A stretch of DNA of 14,255 nucleotides, taken from the NCBI GenBank assembly GCA_035653295.1, contig DASRCB010000175.1, positions 1-14,255 on the forward strand. The letters are read 5' to 3'. The notes below the pieces were generated by a model. That model had not been told where the DNA came from. It did no database searches and saw only the letters and a program-made list of their open reading frames with translations. Below, in pieces: positions 1 to 6,570 of this stretch (position 1 is the stretch's first letter; every line of letters begins with the position of its first letter). Made by a program: the position numbers and the translations under genes. Origin of the DNA: DASRCB01 sp035653295 (GTDB lineage Bacteria; Acidobacteriota; Terriglobia; Bryobacterales; Bryobacteraceae).

Positions 1-1264
1 GTACGAGCCGGGCGATCTCGCCGCCGTGGATATTGAAACCGGACCGGTGCTGCCGGAAACCGCTGTTTCCCCGCAGGTGCTCGAGCGCGTGCTCAACGGG
101 ATCACTACCTTCCCCGCGGATTTCCATGTGCATCCGAAGCTGAAAGCCCTGCTCGAAAAGCGGCGTCAGGGTATCGCGGGCGGCCCCTTCGACTGGGCTA
201 CGGGCGAGGCCCTCGCCTTCGGAAGCCTCGTGCTCGAAGGCACGCCCGTGCGTCTCAGCGGCCAGGACAGCTCGCGCGGCACCTTCAGCCAGCGGCACCT
301 CGAATATTACGACTACGAAGACGGTCGTTCCTACATACCCATGCAGCATCTGAGCCCGCGCCAGGCCCCCTTCAACGTCTGGGACAGCTCGCTCAGTGAG
401 TACGCCGTAATGGGCTTCGAGTTCGGCTACAGCGTGGCCGATCCGCTAAGCCTGGTGCTGTGGGAAGCGCAGTTCGGCGACTTTGCAAATGGCGCGCAGA
501 TCATGATCGATCAGTTCATCGCCAGCGCCGAATCGAAGTGGAACCAGCCCAGCGGCCTGGTCCTGCTGCTGCCGCACGGGTACGAAGGACAGGGCCCGGA
601 GCATTCCAGCGCGCGCATGGAACGATGGCTGCAGCTCTGCGCCGAGAACAACCTGCAGGTAGCGAACTGCAGCACGCCGGCGCAGTACTTCCATCTGCTG
701 CGGCGCCAGATGTACGGCGGCGCTGATCGGCGCGGCATGCGCAAGCCGCTGATCATCTTCACGCCCAAGCGCATGCTGCGGCACCCGCGCGCGGTATCGG
801 TCGCCGACGAGTTCACCAGCGGCCGCTTCCAGGAGGTAGTGGCTGATCGGACCATCACCGATGAATCCAGGGTGCGCCGCGTCCTGCTGTGCAGCGGGCA
901 GCTTTATTACGACCTGCTGGCCAGCCGTGAGCAGCGGAAGATCGAAGACGTCGCCATCCTTCGCCTGGAGCAGATCTACCCCTTCCCCGAAGCCGAGCTG
1001 AAGCAGGCTCTGAGCGCGTACCCAGCGGGCGTGGATCTGGTCTGGGTACAGGAAGAACCGCGCAATATGGGCGCGTGGCGATTCGTGCAGGAGCAGTTGG
1101 CCGGTGTCCGCTACGTGGGCCGCCCCGAAAGCGCCAGCCCCTCAGCCGGCTCGCTGAAGCGCCACACTCAGGAACAGGGCGAGCTGATCGACATCGCCCT
1201 CGACCCCGATCCAACGCCGGCTCAGCAGAAGCCCAGGACCGCGGCCCGCCGGCGCAGGCCCTAG
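1..1264 (+). CDS. sucA: 2-oxoglutarate dehydrogenase E1 component, C-terminal part (5' end outside window)
   Basis: This is the thiamine-diphosphate-dependent E1 subunit, which decarboxylates 2-oxoglutarate and hands the succinyl group to the lipoyl E2 in the TCA cycle. The reading frame is already open at base 2, so the true start lies to the left; the GTG at 26 is internal. Family motifs appear in order: GQDSSRGTFSQRH, then WEAQFGDFANGAQ, then LPHGYEGQGPEHSSAR, then the C-terminal region with KRMLRHPRAVS, ILRLEQIYPFP and QEEPRNMGAW. About 420 residues of a protein normally of 850-1200 are visible, covering the transketolase-like pyrimidine-binding domain and the C-terminal domain. The tail beyond the conserved part is proline- and arginine-rich and ends RRRRP. 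No E2 (sucB) gene follows; instead a minus-strand operon converges, with only 14 bp between the two stop codons. The assignment is firm. Whether it is SucA or a Kgd-type fused enzyme cannot be told without the N-terminus. Confidence 0.95.
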   Translation, partial: YEPGDLAAVDIETGPVLPETAVSPQVLERVLNGITTFPADFHVHPKLKALLEKRRQGIAGGPFDWATGEALAFGSLVLEGTPVRLSGQDSSRGTFSQRHLEYYDYEDGRSYIPMQHLSPRQAPFNVWDSSLSEYAVMGFEFGYSVADPLSLVLWEAQFGDFANGAQIMIDQFIASAESKWNQPSGLVLLLPHGYEGQGPEHSSARMERWLQLCAENNLQVANCSTPAQYFHLLRRQMYGGADRRGMRKPLIIFTPKRMLRHPRAVSVADEFTSGRFQEVVADRTITDESRVRRVLLCSGQLYYDLLASREQRKIEDVAILRLEQIYPFPEAELKQALSAYPAGVDLVWVQEEPRNMGAWRFVQEQLAGVRYVGRPESASPSAGSLKRHTQEQGELIDIALDPDPTPAQQKPRTAARRRRP

Positions 1265-1278
1265 GGCTGCGGCCGCCA

Positions 1279-2073
1279 TCACGCCGGCTTACGTCCGCGG
1301 AAAAAACTTCGGCCCACGCCGATCTCGCCGGTCATGCCGAGATCGGCGCGCGCGTCCAGTTCTTCTACCTGTTCGAATCCTGCCCCGTGCAGCGTCTCGA
1401 CCACACCGGCAGGCGGGTGGTACTTCTGGGTGAGCGTGAAATCCGAGCGCTGCCACAGGCCGTTGTGCCGGAACAGCGTCACCTCGCAGCTGGCAATCCG
1501 CCGGCGAGGGTTGTATGATCCGCGCGCGATGCTGACCGTGGTCTTGTCCACGCTGTTGGCCGTGCGCACCCACAGGTTCTGATAGGCTTCCTCGCGGTTC
1601 AGATCGAAGCCGAACCAGCCTCCGGGCGCGAGACACGCGAATACGCGGCGGAACACCGCCTGAAGCTCGCGTTTGGTCATGATGTGATTGAGCGCATCGA
1701 AAGTCGAGATCACGGCGTCGAACTGCACGGGCAACTCGAATGCGCGGGCATCGCCGAGTAGAAACGGGACCCTGGGAGCCCGCTGGCGGGCGTAGGTCAG
1801 CATCTCCTCGGAGCCGTCCAGTCCCGTCATCCTGTATCCGCGCCGCGCCAGTTCGGTGGTGATGCGTCCGTCGCCGCAGCACAGGTCGAGAATCGCCGCG
1901 GGCGGCGGCACTCGCTCCAGCAGCAGCCGGTCCAGCGCCGGGATGGCCTGCCGGTGGAACTCGTCTCCCCAGTAGTTGGTGTAAAGCCAGGCGAACGGAT
2001 CGTAGTCGGTGTAGCGTTTTATGCCGGCCGATGATCTTCGTTGTGCCATAGCAACAGGCGCCAGCTGCGGCAC
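1279..2073 (-). CDS. class I SAM-dependent methyltransferase
   Basis: This is a 264-residue class I (Rossmann-fold) methyltransferase. The SAM-binding motif I is ILDLCCGDGR at residues 61-70. It is followed by the acidic end of strand 2 (TGLDGSEEML, about 83-92), the LLGDARAF segment (about 105-112) and a motif-IV-like stretch FDAVISTFDALNH (about 118-130). The substrate is not predictable; small-molecule or sugar O-/N-methylation fits the context. It is the last gene of the ten-gene minus-strand block. Its GTG start at 2073 lies inside the 3' end of the preceding acyltransferase gene (55-bp overlap) and has a good GGGGAG ribosome site about 7 nt upstream. An in-frame ATG at 2049 lacks such a site, so I chose the GTG. 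The family call is firm; the substrate is unknown. Confidence 0.88.
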   Translation of the reverse strand: MPQLAPVAMAQRRSSAGIKRYTDYDPFAWLYTNYWGDEFHRQAIPALDRLLLERVPPPAAILDLCCGDGRITTELARRGYRMTGLDGSEEMLTYARQRAPRVPFLLGDARAFELPVQFDAVISTFDALNHIMTKRELQAVFRRVFACLAPGGWFGFDLNREEAYQNLWVRTANSVDKTTVSIARGSYNPRRRIASCEVTLFRHNGLWQRSDFTLTQKYHPPAGVVETLHGAGFEQVEELDARADLGMTGEIGVGRSFFRGRKPA

Positions 2074-3119
2074 CGCTGCGCTCCCCAGGCCAGCTTATAC
2101 GGTTCCTCGCCTCGCAGGAAGTCGAACTCCCGCGCCCCCTCCGCAATGGACTGGCGCATGGCGTAATCCAGAATCAGGCTTCCGGGGCTGAATGCTTCCA
2201 GCGCCGGATCGAAGCCTCCCAGATAGCTGCAGGCCCGCTCACCTTCCAGCAGAGCATAGACCGAAGCGACGATGCGGCCGTCCAGCCGCAGGGCATGCAG
2301 GCGCGCCACCTTCGCCCTGTAGAGCGCCAGCGCCGCCGTCCGGTGAAAGCGCTCGATATTGTCCGCGCCGAGCATCCCGTCGCTGTCGCACTTGGCGCGC
2401 CACCGCTCGCGATGCAGGTGCATCAGGGCTTCGATGTGCTCGGTGACGGATTTGTCGTCCGACGTTTCAAACGTTACTCGCCCGCACTGTTCCAGCTTCT
2501 CGCGGTACCGCCGCAGATTCCGCCGCAGGCCGTGCGGCAGGTTGGCGGCGAACTCCTCCGTCGAACCCGGCAGCGGAACGGAGCAGCAGACATACTGATC
2601 GCGCCGTTCATAACAGAGCGGCGCGGGCGGAGACATGCGCGCCAGCACGGCGCTCGGCGGCAAATCCTGCAGATCGCAGAGGTCCCAGCGCTCCCGCTGC
2701 TCGGCGATGGCCTCGAGAATCGCCATGGCCGCCTCCCGTGCGCACGCACGATCGACAATAAACCCGAGTTGATCGGTGACGCCGTTTCCGATAAAGGTAA
2801 CCTGCCGCCGTCCATTCCACCAGAGGATGAACATGGGGGCAAGCCCGACCAGACGCCCGCTCTGCCGCACGCAAACGGTGAACAACTCACCGCTGCCCAG
2901 ACACGGCCACCAGGACAACAGCCACTCCGGCGATTGAAACGGCGAGTTCACGGCAGCGCGGCGCCGCAGGCCGGCCCACTCGGCGCGCAGACTCTCGAGC
3001 GCCGCGAACGAATCGATGATCTCTGTCGTGCTTATGCGGGAGGCTGCTCGGCCTGCAGCTCCCAGATCGAGGACACTCGCGCGGTCAGTTCCTTCTTCGT
3101 ATTCCGCGCCAGCATGCAT
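2019..3119 (-). CDS. GNAT-fold acyltransferase of the CelD/BioF2-like (Acetyltransf_6) type
   Basis: This is a 366-residue protein with the features of the Acetyltransf_6 group (CelD/FemAB-related double-GNAT proteins), which transfer acyl or aminoacyl groups, often to amino sugars or peptidoglycan-like acceptors. Recognisable parts are an N-terminal segment NSPFQSPEWLLSWW (about 58-71), a central NLPHGLRRNLRRYREKLEQ stretch, and the C-terminal core SPGSLILDYAM, then EFDFLRGEEPYKLAWGA, the usual G-x-x-x-YK-x-x-W signature. The ATG at 3119 overlaps the end of the glycosyltransferase gene by 88 bp; a GAGGAG lies about 11 nt upstream, and I see no later in-frame ATG or GTG that would reduce the overlap. 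Next to a PIG-L deacetylase, a role in re-acylating a freed amine is attractive but inferred. No signal peptide is visible. Confidence 0.82.
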   Translation of the reverse strand: MHAGAEYEEGTDRASVLDLGAAGRAASRISTTEIIDSFAALESLRAEWAGLRRRAAVNSPFQSPEWLLSWWPCLGSGELFTVCVRQSGRLVGLAPMFILWWNGRRQVTFIGNGVTDQLGFIVDRACAREAAMAILEAIAEQRERWDLCDLQDLPPSAVLARMSPPAPLCYERRDQYVCCSVPLPGSTEEFAANLPHGLRRNLRRYREKLEQCGRVTFETSDDKSVTEHIEALMHLHRERWRAKCDSDGMLGADNIERFHRTAALALYRAKVARLHALRLDGRIVASVYALLEGERACSYLGGFDPALEAFSPGSLILDYAMRQSIAEGAREFDFLRGEEPYKLAWGAQRCRSWRLLLWHNEDHRPA

Positions 3120-4159
3120 CGTCGTATCAGCTCCTCGTACAGTCGCAGGTAACGCGAGGTCATCCGCTCCGCTGAGAAGCGCTCTCGCGCCGCGCGGCGG
3201 CAGGCCTCGGGATCAAGCTCGCGAACGGCTCTCAGGGCCGTGGTCATCTCATCGACGCTGTTCACGATGAATCCGGTTACGCGGTGCTCGACGATTTCCG
3301 GCAGGGCGCCGTTGGGGAAGGCGATCACTGGCGTGCCACAGGCCATGCTCTCCATGGCCACCAGCGAGCTTGTTTCGGAGACGAGGCTCGGCACCAGCAG
3401 GCACCGCGCCTTGGTCATCAGCCGTCGCTTGGCGCGCAGCCCGGCCGCTCCAATGAATCGACGCGTCTCGCTCAATCGTGGCATGATCTCGCTGTTGAAA
3501 TACTCCACGTGCGATTCATACTTGAACACTTCGCCGGCCAGCAGCATCGGCATCCCGGCCCGCTCGGCGGCTTCGAGCGCAAGGTGCAGACCCTTCTCGG
3601 GACAGATTCGACCGAGCGCCAGGGCGTAATCGCACTTGCGCAGGTTGGCCGTTAACCGGTCGATATCCACCCCGTTCTCGATGGGCGGCAGAGTGCGCGC
3701 CCCCGGCGGGCAAGCCTCCGCCTCGCTGCGGGACACGCAGTTGACAAACCAGTTCGAGCGCTGGAAATGGAAGACCTCGGATGGATACCACGAGGGCGGC
3801 AGATGCAGCGTCGCGAGCACGGGAACGTCCCCCGCCGGCATGTAGGCGTAGAAATCGAGGCTGTGCATGTGCACGATGTCCGCGTCCCAGCGGCGCAGCG
3901 CCTCGGCGATTGCGATGCGATGGTGTTCCTGCGCCCAGGAGCGCACTTCCTCGGTGAGGTCGCCATCCCATTTCGGGGTCGGAACCAGAGTTCCCTGAGG
4001 GTCTGAGCCTTCGCAGGCAACCACGATGGACCGGTGTCCTGCGCGCACGAGCGCTGAATCGATGAGCGTCAGGATCTGCTCGGAGCCGCCCACAGCATCA
4101 GGACCGACGGGCGTCAGGGGGTACGCCACGCTGATAACGGTTAAGGGCATGATGTGCAT
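3032..4159 (-). CDS. family 4-type (GT-B) glycosyltransferase
   Basis: This is a retaining GT-B glycosyltransferase of the GT4 type, 375 residues, cytoplasmic. The N-terminal Rossmann domain shows a glycine-rich acceptor loop (GPDAVGGSEQ, about 19-28) and the typical DIVHMHS strand (about 94-100). The C-terminal nucleotide-sugar domain begins near ALGRICPEKG (about 181-190). The E-x7-E motif is intact in SETSSLVAMESMACGTPV, with glutamates at about 262 and 270. Donor and acceptor cannot be deduced. The ATG at 4159 overlaps the upstream deacetylase gene by 19 bp. An alternative ATG at 4150 would give a 10-bp overlap and a start reading MPLTVISVAYPL, which looks like the natural first strand; neither has a strong ribosome site. 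Pairing of GT4 with a PIG-L deacetylase is also seen in mycothiol and bacillithiol pathways, but no cysteine ligase is present here. Confidence 0.9.
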   Translation of the reverse strand: MHIMPLTVISVAYPLTPVGPDAVGGSEQILTLIDSALVRAGHRSIVVACEGSDPQGTLVPTPKWDGDLTEEVRSWAQEHHRIAIAEALRRWDADIVHMHSLDFYAYMPAGDVPVLATLHLPPSWYPSEVFHFQRSNWFVNCVSRSEAEACPPGARTLPPIENGVDIDRLTANLRKCDYALALGRICPEKGLHLALEAAERAGMPMLLAGEVFKYESHVEYFNSEIMPRLSETRRFIGAAGLRAKRRLMTKARCLLVPSLVSETSSLVAMESMACGTPVIAFPNGALPEIVEHRVTGFIVNSVDEMTTALRAVRELDPEACRRAARERFSAERMTSRYLRLYEELIRRCMLARNTKKELTARVSSIWELQAEQPPA

Positions 4160-4920
4160 CCAGCAGCAAGCAATTCGAGTGCCTCAGCAGCGTGAGCCCG
4201 CCACATCTCACCGGTAATCCCCCAGTCAAGCGATTCATAATGCAGTGTCCCGGGGTGTGGCGGTCGAGTGAAATCATAGTCCGGGGCTGGCCGAAAACGC
4301 TCCTCGGCGATGTCAAACCACGCCAGCACGCGAGCCTGGGTCCGATGACATGCGAACATGGACCGTTTGAGCGCGCGCTCGGCCTCGGTCAGCGTAAGAA
4401 CGTGCTCCGGGCTGCCCGGGAAGGGAAGGAATCGGCCGGTTTCAAGTCCTTGTGGAGCAGCGTGGTACGACGTGAATTCCCTCACCTGCACATTCCCGGC
4501 GGTGGCCGCCTGACGAACCGCGAACGCGGCGGAATCGTGGTCGGGGTGGCCCCCTTCGTAGGGGTGGGTCAGGATAACGGAGGGCCGCAGCTCGTCGACA
4601 AGCTTCGAAATCCGGCTCGTAATTTCGACCAAATTGCGAAAGCTTTGCTGATCGCCAAATCCGAAATCGCGGCATTGACCGGGAGAAATGCCGGCGATTT
4701 GCAGCGCGGCATCGCGCTCGGACCGGCGCGCCGCGGCGTACTCGTCGCGGGTGGCGAACCCGGCTTCGCGGGCGAACCAGGGATTTTCCGGGGCGCTGTC
4801 GGTGATGTAGGCAATGGTCACCCGGGGCTTCTGATCATCCGGAAGCCGGGCGAGCCATGCCCCCGCGCCGATGACTTCGTCATCAGCATGCGCCACCACC
4901 AGAAGGATGGGATCAGGCAT
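4141..4920 (-). CDS. PIG-L/LmbE-family metal-dependent N-deacetylase
   Basis: This is a 259-residue zinc-dependent deacetylase of the PIG-L/LmbE group, which removes the N-acetyl group from GlcNAc-containing glycosides and related molecules (known members: PIG-L, MshB, BshB). The metal-site motif AHADDE is at residues 10-15 (usual form AHPDDE), with H11 and D14 as expected ligands. The third ligand comes from HPYEGGHPDHDSAA at about 119-132, H128 being the conserved histidine. Length and motif order match the family. The ATG at 4920 overlaps the end of the glycoside hydrolase gene by 8 bp, and the downstream glycosyltransferase overlaps its stop codon, so expression is likely coupled. In the cluster it probably unmasks an amine on a glycoside made by one of the two glycosyltransferases. 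That substrate is inferred; the family call is firm. Confidence 0.93.
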   Translation of the reverse strand: MPDPILLVVAHADDEVIGAGAWLARLPDDQKPRVTIAYITDSAPENPWFAREAGFATRDEYAAARRSERDAALQIAGISPGQCRDFGFGDQQSFRNLVEITSRISKLVDELRPSVILTHPYEGGHPDHDSAAFAVRQAATAGNVQVREFTSYHAAPQGLETGRFLPFPGSPEHVLTLTEAERALKRSMFACHRTQARVLAWFDIAEERFRPAPDYDFTRPPHPGTLHYESLDWGITGEMWRAHAAEALELLAAGCTSCP

Positions 4921-5797
4921 AACGCCGGATCATGCGGCCGCAGAATTCGGCGAACTGCTCCGGGTGCGTCGGTGGGCTGGTGTAATGCGGGCGCACGCCG
5001 CAATGTTCGGGGGTAAAACAGAATGTCACCGTTACGTCGAAGCCCTCCAGCGCCTTCATCTGCCGGTCGAACCACGCCTCCGCATCGGGCCGGAAGCTGT
5101 CCGCCCAGCTGATGCCGGTCCGCAGATATTTGACGCCCAGTCGCCGCAGGCGGTTAACCGCGTCATCGAGTCGATGGTCCTCGAAATGGAACCACTGGCA
5201 GATGCCCATGTCCGGCGCGAACTCGTGGAAGATCTTTGCCGACAGTTTGGGCGTGCCGTCCTCCTTTAAGAGCCCCATGTAGAAGTGCCGGTAGTACGAC
5301 GAGCCCTCCGCTTCGCGGTGCCGCGTAGTGGCCGGCCATGCGCGGGGCAGGTCGTAGAGGCTGTACCAGTGGATCTTCGGAACCCGGCCGATGAGCAATT
5401 CGGCCGTGCGCCTCAGCCCCCATTCCTGGACCTCCTCGGCGCCGAAAGTGGACACGCCCACTTCCGATACCCAGAGCGGCAGATCGGTCACGGCGCGGAT
5501 CTCTTCGAGCTTGTCCGGCCATTCGTGGATCTGCCAGTGATTCCAGTCGAGCGGAAACCCGTGCACCGCAACCACGTTGACGTGGCTCAGAACGCATTTC
5601 GATTTCATCAGGTCGATGAAGTTGGCGTCGATGGGCGAGATTCCGCCCAGCACGCGGGTCAGACCTGGCCGCTCGGCGTGAATCGCGTCGCTGGCGAGGT
5701 TGACCATGCGCGCGAACTGGTCCCACTGGGGATCGATCTCGAAATCCCAGTGCGACATGTTATTGGGCTCATTCCAGATCATTGCCGCTTCGATCAT
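4913..5797 (-). CDS. clan GH-A-like glycoside hydrolase (xylosidase-like) with apparently permuted barrel order
   Basis: This is a 294-residue protein with the two hallmark sites of clan GH-A retaining hydrolases: MIWNEPNN near the very N-terminus (E10, expected acid/base, normally at the end of barrel strand 4) and LPLWVSEVGVSTFG (E112, expected nucleophile, strand 7). Strand 8 is probably KIHWYSLYDLP (141-151), followed by a helix at YYRHFYMGLLKEDGTPK. What follows looks like the start of a GH-A barrel: GICQWFHFEDHRLDDAV (about 198-214), KYLRTGISWAD (223-233) and DVTVTFCFTPEHCG (254-267). The protein then stops at RRYA, where strand 4 would be expected next. The start is fixed by an ATGA overlap with the preceding methyltransferase stop, so the missing front half is not just upstream. 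No signal peptide is visible, so it is probably cytoplasmic. It could hydrolyse or transglycosylate the cluster product. The GH-A call is fairly sure; the exact family (GH39-like?) is not. Confidence 0.75.
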   Translation of the reverse strand: MIEAAMIWNEPNNMSHWDFEIDPQWDQFARMVNLASDAIHAERPGLTRVLGGISPIDANFIDLMKSKCVLSHVNVVAVHGFPLDWNHWQIHEWPDKLEEIRAVTDLPLWVSEVGVSTFGAEEVQEWGLRRTAELLIGRVPKIHWYSLYDLPRAWPATTRHREAEGSSYYRHFYMGLLKEDGTPKLSAKIFHEFAPDMGICQWFHFEDHRLDDAVNRLRRLGVKYLRTGISWADSFRPDAEAWFDRQMKALEGFDVTVTFCFTPEHCGVRPHYTSPPTHPEQFAEFCGRMIRRYA

Positions 5798-6561
5798 GCG
5801 GCCGTGTTCCCCCTGGCCGGGTAAACCGCCTGGGCGCCGTCCGCAAGTTCGCGGCGGCGGCAGAGATAAACCTCCGCCTCGGGATGGGCGACGATGTCGA
5901 AACCGGCGCTGCGCAGCATGGCCTCAGCGCACGCGCGGTTCGGAATCCACCAGTTGGTGGGGTCCTGCGAGTAGCGCTCTTCGATGAAGTACATGCGCGG
6001 AAAACGCGGGTCATCGAAAATGTCGGTTTCCCAGAAGTGGTAGTCGGAGCGGAACTGCCCGAGTTCCGCGTTGCCGCGCATCAGCGACTGGAAGACCAGA
6101 AGATCCCGGACCACGTGCTCGTGCAGCAGGTCGAGCGCAAGCAGCGGGTGGCGCAGGTGATACAGGACGCCAAGGAACAGGACCACGTCGAACTTCTCAC
6201 GGAGCTGCGCGACATCATAGACGGACAGGCGCCGGAACTCGATGTCGAGGCCGTTTACCTCCGCGGCAAAGCGCGCCTGGGCCAGGTAGTCGTCATCGAA
6301 ATCGACGCCGAGCACGCGGTCTGCGCCACGGCGCTTCATCTCCATGGAGTAGAACCCCGCGTTGCACCCGATATCCAGCACGGTGCGGCCGCGCAGGTCG
6401 CGCGGGATGGCGTCGGCGAAGGAGCGCCACTTGATGGCGGGATAGTCGCCGAGGAAATGCTGCGGCGCGGTGCGCACGCCGCGAAGATTCATATTGTGAA
6501 ACCAGGGACCGAGCTGTTCCACGCGGGCCCGGATTTCTTCGGTGCTCATTTCAGCAATCAT
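5794..6561 (-). CDS. CmoB-like (DUF1698-type) SAM-dependent methyltransferase
   Basis: This is a 255-residue class I methyltransferase. SAM motif I is VLDIGCNAGFYS at about 61-72, strand 2 ends in LGVDFDDDY (about 84-92), and a later segment reads FLGVLYHLRHPLLALD. The pattern VLYH-x-RxP, plus a C-terminal WWIPNRACAEAMLRSAGF, resembles CmoB and the DUF1698 group. The N-terminal LGPWFHNMNLRGV is shared, as far as I remember, with an uncharacterised subfamily (TIGR04290) that sits in saccharide-associated gene cassettes; I could not check this. The ATG at 6561 follows the preceding gene's stop by 9 bp and has an AAGGA ribosome site 6 nt upstream; a second ATG at 6549 is less well placed. Its stop overlaps the next start as ATGA. 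tRNA modification is unlikely given the cluster, so a sugar or small molecule is the more probable acceptor. Confidence 0.86.
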   Translation of the reverse strand: MIAEMSTEEIRARVEQLGPWFHNMNLRGVRTAPQHFLGDYPAIKWRSFADAIPRDLRGRTVLDIGCNAGFYSMEMKRRGADRVLGVDFDDDYLAQARFAAEVNGLDIEFRRLSVYDVAQLREKFDVVLFLGVLYHLRHPLLALDLLHEHVVRDLLVFQSLMRGNAELGQFRSDYHFWETDIFDDPRFPRMYFIEERYSQDPTNWWIPNRACAEAMLRSAGFDIVAHPEAEVYLCRRRELADGAQAVYPARGNTAA

Positions 6562-6570
6562 GTGAGTCCT

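Noticed and set aside
1269..1276. GCGGCCGC palindrome between the convergent stops as a terminator
   Set aside because: An 8-bp self-complementary sequence with no loop and no T-run; likely chance in GC-rich DNA.
2295..3152. 285-codon plus-strand open frame opposite the acyltransferase gene
   Set aside because: It is antisense to a gene with clear family motifs, its translation is low-complexity Arg/Pro/Ala-rich text, and it arises from GC-rich codon bias.
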